Of a DNA stretch of 64,000 nt, positions 45,232 through 57,014 are shown in pieces (the first letter of the stretch is position 1; each line of letters starts with the position of its first letter). This DNA comes from Phlegmacium glaucopus (lineage: Eukaryota > Basidiomycota > Agaricomycetes > Agaricales > Cortinariaceae): contig MU130084.1 of assembly GCA_015039465.1 (NCBI GenBank), positions 1 through 64,000 on the forward strand, in the 5' to 3' direction. The notes under the pieces were generated by a model, which saw only the letters and a list, made by a program, of their open reading frames with translations, did not search any database and was not told the DNA's origin. The translations under genes and the position numbers were made by a program.

Positions 45232-47700
45232 ATGGAGACTCGCGCACGTAACAGAACCACTCACCCTGGACTTGCTGACAAGACCACGAATCGTCGAAGC
45301 ACAGCTGAGGTTCAACAGGAGCGTGCAGCTAAAGCTTGCGCTAAAGCAGCTCGCGAAGAAGCTAAGCAACAGAGCATCGACCGCGCTGCAGCATTTGAGC
45401 ATGCTGAGATGGCCAATGAAGACATGGTTGACACAACCCCTCGTCCATCCTTCACTCCAAAGCCGTGGCCACCGCCCCGTAACCACAAAACCTCCAACCT
45501 CATCCCTATTGCAGAGTCGAGCAACAGCAATGTTGAGATGTCTGGCAGCGCTTTGTTTGTTGAGAACTCAGACGTCATGGATGAGTCGGCTGACGACGAG
45601 CCATCTTCTCCTGCCAAAAAGAGGGCTCGGGCTACTCAGAAGGCCGTGGCAGGAGTGGGAGTGAAGTTGAGTAGAGCAAAAACAGCAGTCAAGAAGAAAG
45701 TTGATGATTCCGATGTGGAGATAGTACCTCCCTCCAATGAAGAGTTGCCCAAGCCAAAGAAGGTGAAGGTGCGAGACGAGATCAATATTGCCGCAAAGAA
45801 GATGGAGGGGGGTGAGGACCGAGGGAATAAGTATAGGAACATGGTGAAGTCCATGTCGAGTAACCGAGCAGAGGGATTGAGTGGAAAGCCAGTTCCTAAG
45901 GCGTCATTGCAGGTCCAGCCTGCAGAAGGTGGGAGGCGATTGAAGAAGGAGGGGGCGATGGCTGATGTTAAAAGCGATCAAGGTGGCAGAAGGTTGAAAA
46001 GGGAGGGGGCGATCGCCGATATTAAGGCGCTCATAATCGCCGATGAGTCATTGAAACGTTCTCAACAGAAAGATGACATCAATGATCCAAATAGGTACTA
46101 TTATCTCATCTATATACCTCAATGTTGCCATTACTAACGCTCGATCAATCTACGCTTTTCTACTGGACGCTCAGCGACGCCCCTTGCAAAAAGCAGAAGC
46201 ACAGCACTGCAATCAATGACTGGGCCTCAGCAATTCCTACCAATTCTAAACCTCCCAAGTCTATTTCCAGCCGCGCTAAGTCTGACCTTCCCTCACTTAC
46301 AAGTGGTCCTAGTCGTTCGTCTGCACCCTCTGTCCTCACCCAAAATGTCAAGATTATCACTCACCAAGCATCGGACTCAGTAAAGGTAAAAGTTGAACCG
46401 GTGCCTGATGCGCATACTATATACTATGGCGGCGGTCTCTCAGACAATGATGAGATGAGAGGTGAGGAAAGGGAGGTCGCGATTAACAGCCCTCCTAAGG
46501 GAAAAAAGCGACTCACCAGCCAGGTGAGTCTATATCTTTGATTGATCACAAATCGCTAATTGTTATTTCAATCCAGCAACTCATAATCGAAAAACCTGCA
46601 AAGGCCGGTGAAACGGCAACCAAAAAATCTCGAAACGAAGAGCTTCCAGACTGGATTGACCTGCATTGGTTCCGGCATACCTTTGTCACAACATATATGG
46701 CGTTCGTTGGTCAAACCGGTGACCCTTGGGATGTGCCCGCCAAGCAGTTGGTCAGGGTGATGCAGAATATCTGGGATACAATCAGTGGCCATGTGTACGA
46801 GATAACGGCATCTACTGCAGTCTATCAGAAGGTACGTGATCGGTTTGGATCTAGAATGACACTAATTTATATTTCAGACTGTTCAACGCCTCTCGGACTC
46901 ATGGCGCAACGTCATTGGGTCCACCGGCATTGCAGTTGTTCTAGCATTTCTCAATTCCCAAGAAGACTTACATGATTCAGATGAAGAACGTCAAGAGTTC
47001 GCCACGCATTACCTCAAAGATCTTCGCTTTTTGTATACGAACTCGGACCACAATGACAGAAAGGTAAGTAAATTTGAACAACATATACACTTCAATAACA
47101 ACATGATAATTCTCAGAAATGGAGGGGGCTCTTTCATAGCCCCTTCATCCTTCAAACTTTTGCTGCCCACCTTGCCGCTACTGAAAGTTCCATGAGGGTT
47201 CCCGGCCTCCACGGCCCTGGTAAACCAACCCCTGCAGCGATCGGTGGTTTAGGCCTGTCTGCTGCCTCGGTAAGTATCATATATTATGCTTGCAGGGTTA
47301 TCATGGTTCTGACTGTTGTTAGGTGGAAAGGGCATTAACTCTGGTTGCCACAGGCACTTTGACTGTTGCCATGGTCCGTGCTAGCAAAGGCAAGATGCCG
47401 ACTCTTCCTCGAAATCTCAATCTCAGCTCAGGCAAGGAGTCCACACGCCAAACCGGTTTCAGTGATGCTGCTTAGGGTAAGGCCACCCATGGTTACGCCA
47501 TATCAGCGCACTCCCTCACGAATGTCAAGTTTGATGCCATCATTCAAGAAGCCCAAGAGTTCATGAAGCCAACTTGCACTTGCAACAAAACTACAGAAGC
47601 TACAGATATTATTGACATTGATGAAGATGATGAACGTGCATTGCTCATTGATAATTCTGATTCTGATATAGAGTGTGAGTCAGTCTTCACTCTCCCACAA
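45232..47700 (+). pseudogene. large agaric-specific TE-neighbourhood gene, unknown function
   Basis: At least six exons were traced (45232-46094, 46175-46523, 46577-46831, 46878-47063, 47117-47269, 47323 onward), all in phase. The N-terminal 280 residues are Lys/Glu/Ala-rich and nuclear-looking, with Ala/Glu coiled coil (ERAAKACAKAAREEAKQQ) and many KK/KR clusters. The conserved part starts at LPDWIDLHWFRHTFVTTYMA and includes DPWDVPAKQLVRVMQNIWD and GIAVVLAFLNSQEDL. I recognise the type as a recurrent agaricomycete family near transposons but know no domain function. A TAG at 47473-47475 stands where a Trp is likely (before GKATHGYA); beyond it the frame stays open to about 47678. It diverges from transposase 1 across 248 bp that may be a shared promoter. 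Confidence 0.6.
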
Positions 47701-48270
47701 CTTTACTAATGTGATATTTTAGAATCTGCAACACGGTTTGGGTTTGTATATACCTACTGGAAATTTTCCCATTCCATTCTCCTTTCTTTACACACTCTTG
47801 CCCATCATCAAGCCAGATTCAACTCTGGCAAATTTCTTATCATACATTTCTTGGTCCCTTCTGTTGCTTAATGATTACTTAATGATTACTTAGTATATCT
47901 AGCACATCCTTATCGTACTTGGACCTCTGACTTATCACAAAAATATATGCTTTTTTCATGTGCTTAATGAATGCTTAATAGTCCAAACTTCCATGATTGA
48001 GTAAAGTGCTTTTCCTGCTTTTCCACTGCTTATTGAGCCCTTGGTTCATTTGTCTTGGTTGACTTAAAATATTACTTATATCTGTGCTTAGCCCCAAGTC
48101 TCAAATAAGCCGGACAATAAGCCTCGGGTAAGTCAAATTCAGTAATCGACTTGGCTTAGCCTAAGCACAGTTGGGCTTAGTGACATCCAACTTAGTGGTG
48201 CTTAGAAGCCTCATTAAGTTGTGATAAGCACTCATAAGTGTTAATAAGTTTTTTCTAGATTTTCCTGATG
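47701..48270. repeat. GCTTA/TAAGC-rich spacer
   Basis: No gene. Between about 47865 and 48250 the pentamer GCTTA or its complement occurs at least eleven times, clustered like subterminal binding sites of a transposon end. It separates two convergent gene remnants. Confidence 0.5.
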
Positions 48271-50846
48271 TTACATCCCCTTCCGTGCCCATTTGGCGTG
48301 ACGAGCTTCATATCGTGCTCCATGATACGCATGGCCCTTCAGTGTATCAATCAGGTGGAGATGATGTTTCATTACCACTCTGTGTGTGTCTCCGTCTAAG
48401 GTGATTGGTTTTCTATAACCGTAGTCAGCGTATTCTTCAAGGCAATTTTGAATCTATAATATAATCATTAGTGGAGGTCATTTGATACGAGAAAGAGGTA
48501 CTTACGCAAGTCATGACTAGGGCAATGGCATAATCAGGGACGGTGTGTTCGAAGTCTTGGCGGTAGAGCGCTGCAAGACAATCCTTATCGGTATAGAAAA
48601 ACTCGTGAATCACAGCAGGTATTGCCAGATGTGCAATGTTTTTGCATTTGCCCTTCAAATGTAGCAAGAAATGTAAGAAAGAAGTACTGAAACAAAAGAA
48701 AATGCACATTTTCATCTTCTCTGCCCCGAAGAAAGAGACCTTCCTTTAGCGATTTGTGAACCGCTTGTTGCACCAAGTCGTACTCCTCTTGTTGATTGCC
48801 TCCTTCAAATTCGGGTGGGCAAAGTAGATTCAAATATTTTGCTAACATGATGCCCCGAATAACCTTTTTTAATTTCTGGCAAAACAACGAATGCTCATTG
48901 AAAACCTAAGCAGGGAATTAGTAGATGTTGAATGATGGGAATGTAAGATTCTACCAGAATGCTCATATCTCGATCCGGGGAATATTCTAAAACAGATGAT
49001 CAATAACTGATGGGTTAAAAAGACATATGAAACAACCTGGCTCTAGAGCATTGCCTTCAATCCTTTGATATTCAGTGACTGTATTGTTGAGAATGAGAGT
49101 TGCCTCCTTGAGGTCTCTGTCTCTTCATGGGAAGGCATTAACAAGGGCTACATGCCTTCTCATGTTATTCTTCGCCATCTTGAGCATAGTCTGCCAGCCT
49201 GGGGGGTAGTATTGTTGGAAGTGTCGAGTTCACTCCGGGTAGATAAGCTGATAAAGAGAAAATTATGCCAGAGGTCAAAGATAAGAATACTATTTTTGTT
49301 ATCATTCCTGTACTTGTATAAATACTAGTTACGATTAGAGTAGTTCTTTAGTCAAATAACTAGTGTCTTATCTGGTTAACACCAACCGTCCTAAGCCTCC
49401 ATTCTATTGTCGCTCTCGACGTTATTACCCGTTATTCGCCTAAATTCAACAAGTATTTCATGGTTGTTGGTTTGAATTCTGCATCCCTTGGTGTCTTTGA
49501 ATAGTGATGAGCCCGATGGGTAGATGAATCATCGTCTTCATTTTCATCGGCCTCGAGGTCATCATCTTCGAGTTGATGCCCATATGATTGGCGGGCAGCA
49601 GCGTTTGCCAGGGCCTCAGGGTGAGGTGGATGTACGGGACGGTTGCGCATATGGTGGTCTTCGAGCACATCAATGGCATCATTCTGGACAAAAAATTCAG
49701 TAAGGAATGAGTGACGATATGATATAGTACCTCATCATAAAGGTTTTCATCTATAATATATGAGTTGCTGAAGCTGCAAATGAAAGGAATTATTACCTTG
49801 AAATGAGCGTAGAGCCGCTTGAGCTGCCGCTTCATCTTCTGAAGGTGAAGCTTCATCGATTTCTATTGTCAGGGCAAATCAGGCCATCATAGAATCAGTT
49901 AAGATATAACTACCGACTGTAATAGTCACTTACCCATGTGTTTGTCATTTTCATTGCCATTGTAATAGATATCGTCGTCACTGTTGTTGGTGCTGTCGTC
50001 GTTATCATCATTGTTGTTGTTGCCATTTTCATTGTTGCTATTGTCCTTGTCATTGTTGCTATCATTATCATTGTTGTTGCTATCATTATCATTGTTGTTG
50101 CCATCGTCATCATTATTACTATTGTCACTGTCTCCCTCGATGTTGGGAACAGGTCTCCTCTGAGTCGGACTGAATTGGTTAGCTTGCGGACGCAGTCCTT
50201 CTCTGGTAGAAAAACCAAATTGTGAGTCCTTCGGGGCCATCTGAAAAACTGGCTCTGGGCCAGCTCGAGGCAATGTAGCCTCAGGTCGTGGCAACTTTGG
50301 AGTGGTTTTTGTTACATTTGAGTCTTGCTTCTAATTACTTGAAAGTTAGTTACAACTTATAAAGAATAAAACACTGATATTACCCTGTTTTTTCCTGACC
50401 GTGCTTTGCATAACGCTCGAGGTGCCATGGGGTTCTCAGGTACGTTCTCAGGGATGCCTTCATTTGCCTTGCGAGCTTGATCTCTCATTATGGGATTCAA
50501 TGCGTTCTCTAGTTGGTAGGCATGCCCACCCCGACCATGATTAGCCCGAACTGCTTGCCCAGTTGGTTCTCCAGCATTCTCTGTGTAGTAGATTGAGTAA
50601 CTGGTTTGATTTTGGCAGTAAGGGTAGGAGTATTTACCCTTTTCTGTGCCTTTGTCAGTTGTAAGCTCGTTGGTAGGAGCTATAAAGAAAACATGAAATC
50701 CAGAAGTAACTGAGGATGGCAAGACACGTACCTTGTCTTTTACTAGTTGGAGCATCACGGGAATTACTGGTACGTGCTGCCTTATTCTTATTTCCACTGG
50801 CAGGGGCACTAGCCTTGCATTTGGGGGCATTGGATGTGGAAGGCAT
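48271..50846 (-). pseudogene. DUF6532-type gene 1, split by a solo LTR
   Basis: Start ATG 50846; several exons. The N-terminal half is disordered: Lys/Ser/Ala-rich start, GRGGHAYQLENALNP, NPMAPRAL, and an Asn/Asp repeat of about 60 residues encoded at 49940-50140. A conserved domain follows: MKYYPPGWQTMLKMAKNNMR...HVALVNAFP, KLKKVIRGIMLAKYLNLLCP, IPAVIHEFFYTDKDCLAALY, and VPDYAIALVMTCIQNCLEEY, ending KGM at 48271-48273. This matches DUF6532, a basidiomycete-specific domain of unknown function. A 239-bp solo LTR lies inside the MKY/YPPGW codons (49213-49451). Without it the frame is continuous at that point. The exons between about 48950 and 49200 are less clear. Confidence 0.7.
49213..49451. 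mobile_element. solo LTR, 239 bp
   Basis: Starts TGTTG and ends CAACA, flanked by a perfect 5-bp duplication AGTAT (49208-49212 and 49452-49456). It is inserted in an exon of DUF6532 gene 1. Short LTRs of this form with TGTTG/CAACA ends are typical of Copia-type elements. No internal retrotransposon sequence remains. Confidence 0.92.
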
Positions 50847-52071
50847 GGAAAAGAACCACAGAATAGAAGTCGAGGTTAGTTGGCAGTATTGTAGGGTGAA
50901 AAGAGAGACAGCTCAAAAAAAATGAATTATTTGTTTGTGACAGGGCTTGGATTTGACAGCCCTGATTGTCCGCCAGGGAAGAGTAAATAAAAAGAGTAAA
51001 ATATGAATTGAATAGGCACCAAAATACTTAGCATGGTGAAGTATATACGACTCAATCAAGTACCAAAAAGATGAAGGCAAAACCTGACACTGAGATGGCA
51101 AAAAATTCGAAGAAGACACATGAGTCGTTATACAATATACGCCATAAAGAACACCTGAAAACAAACTATCATGTATGGTTCAACCACCAACGACAACTCG
51201 TAAAAGTGCTTAATGAACTCGACAGTAAACCCTAGGCGACTGACAGCAGGGATGACTGAACAGTCAACAGCATTCAATCACCAGACTAGAGCCTGGTCAT
51301 CAGCAGATGCAGACAACTGCAAGGTGGACATCACTTGAACCGCAGAACAGTAAAATCTCGCCACATGCGAGCTGACAACCGCCCATGCTCCATAGACTGC
51401 TGGCAGTAATGCATCAAGCTCCCGTAAGGAAACTGTGAACAGTAATCGACAGACCCCCAGAGATTGACAAAAAATCAGCAAGAGTTACAAATTCTGAGAT
51501 AGGAGTCTGACCACTCTTGAACAATCTTCTTGTGCATCCCTTTCGAGTCCGGCAATTTTGAGGGAGGTCATAGCAATACTGTAGTCTAGAATGGTGAAAT
51601 CAGAATGAATACCTGCAAGATCAATTAAATCAAAGTACAGGTAGCGGTTTATGGTTGATGTAACAAGTCAAAAGGCACACAACGTGTCCTTGTAAACCTA
51701 GTTGAATTGTCCCATGCTGCCTGCCTTAGGGAGCTATATCCTATAATAGGTCCTGTCCCAGGAAGTTTAATGTGAAGCCTATTGAGGGCAAAAAATTGGG
51801 GGAAGATAGTGATTTTTTATACAATATTTTTTATACAAACACCTATAGAAGGTATCAGTATGGTTCAACCACCAAGGACAACTCTTAAAAGTGCTTACCG
51901 CTCATAGTAATGCCAGGCACGCAGCAGGGATGACTGAATAGTCAACAGCCTTCAATCACCAGAAGAGCCTGTTTATTGATATGCGACAACGCAAGGTGGA
52001 CATCACTTGAACCTCGCAAGCTATTCTTCCACTTGTGAGCTGGTAAGGGCCCTTGCCTTAGACCGCTGGCA
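50847..52071. repeat. spacer with a 260-bp direct repeat
   Basis: About 51150-51430 and 51837-52105 are diverged direct repeats (shared 'ggttcaaccacca', 'agcagggatgactgaa-agtcaacagc', 'gcaaggtggacatcacttgaacc'). The second copy runs into the 3' end of the large gene that follows. Otherwise no gene is seen. Confidence 0.7.
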
Positions 52072-54593
52072 TTATTGGATCCCTGCTCCCGTATGGCGAC
52101 TGTGCCTTACAGAGAATTCTCTCTCTTCTACCTCTGTCCATCTGCCTGCGTTCCTGCCAGAGTTCTCGAACTTGATGATTGAGGGATACCAAGACAACGA
52201 AGCATGTTGACCTGGGATATCTTCAAAATAAAGAATGTTAGAAAAATTAACCAGCAATTTGTAATAAAATACATACTTGTTGAAGCGTCATACGTCCCAC
52301 TGAGAAGCTTCAATTCAGTATCCGTAAGCTTATCATCAATGAACTCTTCCCCGGTTTCTGGCAATTTGACCACAAGCATTTCATTGGGATCCGTTGACCA
52401 TCCAGAAGGGCCAGAGATTACAGATGAAAGGGATATGTCATTTATTGCCAAACGCCATGGATAATACCCTCTCAACAAGGCTGCGCGACCGCGTGGTTGC
52501 TTGAAAATAACGTGACATTGCTGTCGAAATGCTTCATAGTCTCGCCAAGTGAATTCATAGTTGGCAGGGCGGAAGGGTATGACGAGGGGGGGGTGCCTAG
52601 AGATGGGAGACCGACCCAAGGTTGTTGACAGTTGAAGTGTGTGAAATGGGATACCATTCTGCAGTAAATAGTATGCCAGATCAGATTCATTGAGGTGTGA
52701 GTCCAATCGACACACTAGGAGTGCATGTGCGGCCGTCTTAACCGTTAATTTCCATGTCACAGTGCTACGGTCTTTGAAATCAAACATAAAAAGACCTTGA
52801 TCAACACAGCGTATCGCCTTCAGATGGGTGGAAAAAAATATTGATTGACGGTTTTCCCTGCTAAGATCCCATTCATCTGCAGAGATAGACCCTCTGGTGT
52901 GTATATGATGAACAAAGGTGGCAGCGGCAGAGATTTGAGTGGTTTCAAATGCTGGAATGAGTATATCTCACCAGCCAATCCCAAGGAATCGCATGAACCT
53001 TAGTCTATCCTTTTCTGTCTTGAGAACAGGATCGTGAAATGTTGGGGCAGGGATGACAGGCGTGTATCCAAAGTGCATGAAAAGGATACGATGGACTTCT
53101 GCAATGAAGTTATCTGGAGAACTTGGATTGGGAGCTTCCACAGACTGCAGATTCCAGCTGTCATTGATCTCAATGTCCGGTGAAGGTACCCTAGCAGGCG
53201 GAATCCTGTCTTCACCTGCCTGGTTCATACCTACATCATCACCATCCCAAGACACATCGTCAGAGTCAGAGTCATCCAAGGGTCCTCCAGGTGCGCCCGA
53301 GTCATACTCTTCACAGCAGTCATACTCGTTTTCGATTGGATCATAATAGATCTGGCGAGCTAGATAGCTATCGAGTATGTCCTTGCGCATTTTCTTGGGT
53401 ATGGCCTGCCGATACAAATCACCATTATCATCCACCAGCCACTCAAACACCTTTGCGCTAATTTTTGGTGGATTACGCAGGCGTGCTAGTCGTACCTGCT
53501 GCTCTTGAGGTGTTTCCTTTCTAACCCGCTCCTCATAGTGTTTCTTGCATTGCAATATAAATTCTGCCCAGGTGATATGCTGCTTAGGCTGAGTGGATGA
53601 ACCTGCAAAGGGCGGAAGAGAGGGCATGGGAGTTGAAGTTGAGGGCATGGGAGTTGAAGTTGAGGGCATGGGAGTTGAAGTTGAGGGCATGAGAGTTGAA
53701 GTCGAGGGATGAGGGGATTTTGTGAGGAATGTTGTCCCTTCTTGTAATTGGTGTGGAAGAGGAGCCAGATGCTCATATCTTCAAGCTACACCGCTACTCC
53801 ATGGATACCATACCGGGACATGGAACCGACAAAAAAACTTGGGCAGTGGTTGGTTTGAATCGAACACCTCCAGTTTGAGAAATACCCCTGCACGTGGCGT
53901 ATGAGAGAACAAACAGACAGTTGAAGCATGAAGCGCCTCAAGCCACCAAGCATCAAAGTGCTCAAGTAAGATATCGTACCAAGATGGCTTGGCGAGAGTG
54001 ACTGAATCCTTGGCTGATGAATGAATGTTTTCCGCTCCAGCAATGGTATAGGACAGAAGTGCCATCCACACTACGAACCAATCCCTGCCCCTACGTAGAG
54101 CCATGTGGAGTGCTCCAGACCGCTTGTGGCTTTTGGAATAGCCAAAGCCAGATGTATTGATAGGATACACAAATGGAAGCAGGTATTGGTGACGAATGAG
54201 GTACACAGCATCAGAAAGATCACGGTCCACTTGCAGCCATTTATTTGATAGGCTCAAAGGCATAAAGTATTCGCCAAGTTCTTCATTGAAGACATGATGA
54301 TGATTTCTGGGCATGAACAATTTCTCAAATATAGGACCACAGAATGAGGGCATCAGGGGAAAAAAAGATATCCAACCAAAAGCCAGAGTCCACCAACGAG
54401 GGCTGGCATATTTTGTTGTATCTAACTCAAAATAATTGCAGCATTTATTTGGTTGATGGCTGGGAAGAAAAGGGTTTGGCTTGCCACCTCTCTCATCTTG
54501 AATAGGTGGTGGGTATTCCACTGTGCAGCTGCAATTCGGAGAGAAAAAGACACGGCTGTTGAGGACTTGAACGCACCCATTTGTTTTATCCAT
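52072..54593 (-). pseudogene. large agaric-specific gene, unknown function, one nonsense codon
   Basis: A long minus-strand gene from ATG 54593. Exon 1 covers a conserved N-terminal region (NSRVFFSPNCSC, YFELDTTKYASPRWW, YPINTSGFGYSKSHKRSGAL, ALRRGRDWFVVWMALLSYTI), then the C-side KFFCRFHVPVWYPW. It continues through a Pro/Ser/Thr repeat (PSTSTPM repeated, 53590-53710) into a conserved region with WAEFILQCKKHYEERVRKET. An intron near 52974-52882 leads to DEWDLSRENRQSI, a domain with VCRLDSHLNESDLAYYLLQNG, and a last exon GQHASLSWYPSIIKFENSG. A TGA at 53780-53782 interrupts shortly after YPWSSGVA. I recognise it as a recurrent agaricomycete family with no assigned function. Apart from the one stop the frame is remarkably open. 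Confidence 0.6.
53590..53710 (-). repeat. 24-bp coding tandem repeat
   Basis: An in-frame repeat encoding STSTPMPS units, four near-identical copies. It lies in a linker of the large gene and is a natural slippage site. Confidence 0.85.
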
Positions 54594-54829
54594 GATCAGA
54601 AGTTTCTGTGTTTGATAGATCAATGAAGTTCAAATGAAGTTGAGACTAATGAGAAAGCTACGTACAAAGTGGAAAAACTGTCTCAAGCACAGAGAGTCAA
54701 GTGAGAATGAGGAACACAGACCTAAAGACAGACAATCAGTTAGTTATTAAGACGCCTCTGAAATGAGCATGAAACATACAACTTAGGATCTGGAATGGAT
54801 TTACAGGCAACGGAAAAGTTCACCGAGAT

Positions 54830-56339
54830 CTGGGTATAGAACACCAGAAGATCTCAACAACCGTGTAATATAGAAATATTAAATTGAGAATAGTTTGATT
54901 AACGATGAATTAGCAGATATTTAGTTGAAGAGCCATCGAGATTGTTGATGTTGAAGATGAGGTAACAATATTGGAGATAAAGTTAAGACAGTGAGGAGCC
55001 ATTGAAGATCAGAGCCAGAGAAATCTGGGTGTAAACCGCAAGAGATCTCTAAGGCTTATAACCGTAGAATATGATAGATGAAGTAAGGATGTTGGAATTG
55101 GAGACGAGATGCAGACATTGACGATAAAGACGTTGGCAGAGAAGAGCCATTGAAGTTTTGCCCAGAGAAATCTGGGTATAAGATGAGGTAAGGATGTTGG
55201 AATTGGAGACGAGATGCAGACATTGATGATAAAGACGTTGGCAGAGAAGAGCCGTTGAAGTTTTTCCCAGAGAAATCTGGGTATAAAACACCAGAGATTT
55301 CTCAATGAGCGGTGGAGTTATAACCGAAGACTTCACGGAATGAGAGCGTTGGGGATGAGGTTGTTATGGCGTTTGTTGAGAGTCAGAGCCGTTGGTATCT
55401 GGGTATATAACACCAGAGATCCTAAGGCCTGTGATGGACATCGAAGAAGAAAAGTGGATTTCAAACTGAGTTTGAAATGTTATCAATTTCAAACTAAGTT
55501 CAAAATCAACAAAGTTCAAAATCAACAAAGTTCAAAATCAACAAACTTAATCAATACCGCCATGACCACTACCACCACCATCCTTGTAATCTGGTGTTAT
55601 ATACCCAGATTACAAGTTGGTTAACTTGTCATCTCTTCGTGTCTTTGACTACAATTCCCCATTATCTCGAACATTTGACTACCGGCCTCGTTACCCTCAT
55701 CATCTTTGAGCTCTTGTCGCTGCAATACAATCTCAACTTTCAATGATTCAACTTTCACAACATTTATGGCATCTTGATGACCGGGCATTCCGCTTTTGCC
55801 TCTAGCTAGCTATGCAAAGCCGTCATGCTTTATTGGAGCCTTTACCTATGAACGAAGACATGGATACACCATCTCTCTACGCACCCCTCAATGCTCTTCG
55901 CTCGCAGAGTGTATGCCACCTTCCTCTCTCAATGATCGCAGGTTGATAGGTATCACCGTGAGTTCCTTCTGTCCATCTCCATCCTCACCGCATAATCCTC
56001 ACCATTTTTGTTCTCTCAGACCAAACCCAACCAGAACCTAGTCGCAAAGATGAGCCACACTCTCGCAACCTCCATGTCCTCCTTCTCCAGCAGCGACCAA
56101 GATGTATGACCCCGAATTGCAAGGGGTTCAAGATACATGATTTCGCCCATCCCTCTATCCACACCACGCCTGTATCCAACACCCGAAAAATACTCTTGGC
56201 CCCCCCATAACACCAAAACCCCCTCTAAAAACTCGTGGTCACACACCAACACCCTTGGGCGCCCTATCACCTCAATCCTGAGTCATTCCCCGGTCTGGCC
56301 TCCGATGCTAAATTGCAATTTCTGGTGTTATATACCCAG
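54830..56339. repeat. dispersed 18-bp near-palindromic motif, seven sites
   Basis: Consensus CTGGTGTTATATACCCAG. Full sites at 54830-54847, 55277-55294 and 55399-55416 are on one strand; 55591-55608 and 56322-56339 are on the other. Partial or diverged sites begin at about 55025 and 55174. The last two sites are identical over 18 bp and share flanking bases (AGATT-CAAGTT). Confidence 0.85.
55077..55286. repeat. 105-bp tandem duplication
   Basis: Units 55077-55181 and 55182-55286 differ at only a handful of positions. Each ends in the ctgggtataa half of the 18-bp motif. Confidence 0.9.
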
Positions 56340-57014
56340 ATTGCAAGTTAGTTTTCTCAATGGCCAAATCATTGACTCTCCAGTTATCTTGGTTGATTCT
56401 GGGGTTGGAGTACTGGGTAAATACAATCTCCATCCCATTTTCATTTACTCCCAAAATACCATCACCGCCTAAATCCAACCCTGTCTCGGCTGATACACCG
56501 TCCAAGCGTAAACCCTAAACCAACCTTCTCTGCCGCTTTTACACCCTCAATAAGTTGTCCTTCATCTAAAACAAGGATGACTTCAACAGAGCCTCGTTCA
56601 TCACCAACCTTCCCATTCCTTCCAACATCTTTAATACTACCCCTCAATCTCCAGCTCCTAAGCCATTAAACTCGTCACTTAGTTTGTTCTTGGATAGATG
56701 TTCAGGGCTACCATACTGTTGGGACAATGTTGGGCCGCCATGGCCAGTTCTGTCCTTCTAATCGGATTTAGCGCCCAACATATCAGTCTTATCGTCATCC
56801 TACAAGCATCTATAACCACAGCTTTTGTACCTCCTGCCTTCTTATCGTACACAAAGGATAGTGAACTCAGGCCAGGAGAACCACTATAAACCTCTATGAA
56901 TCACCCAGAGAAGTCTCAACTGATGACAAACATGAGAATCATACCAACATTTGATCTCACTGATCTTTATCTACATCTTTCACAACTTATACTGCCTAAC
57001 CAAACCTCGCATCT

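Larger units (their letters stand above)
54594..57014. other. 2.4-kb repeat-rich spacer without a recognised gene
   Basis: Contains seven copies of an 18-bp near-palindrome, a 105-bp tandem duplication, and a 16-bp triple repeat (aaagttcaaaatcaac, about 55495-55545). Several short open frames are present, but none has family features. Confidence 0.6.

Noticed and set aside
49938..50225. Val/Ile-rich open frame on the plus strand, looking like a membrane protein
   Set aside because: It is the antisense reading of the Asn/Asp repeat in DUF6532 gene 1.
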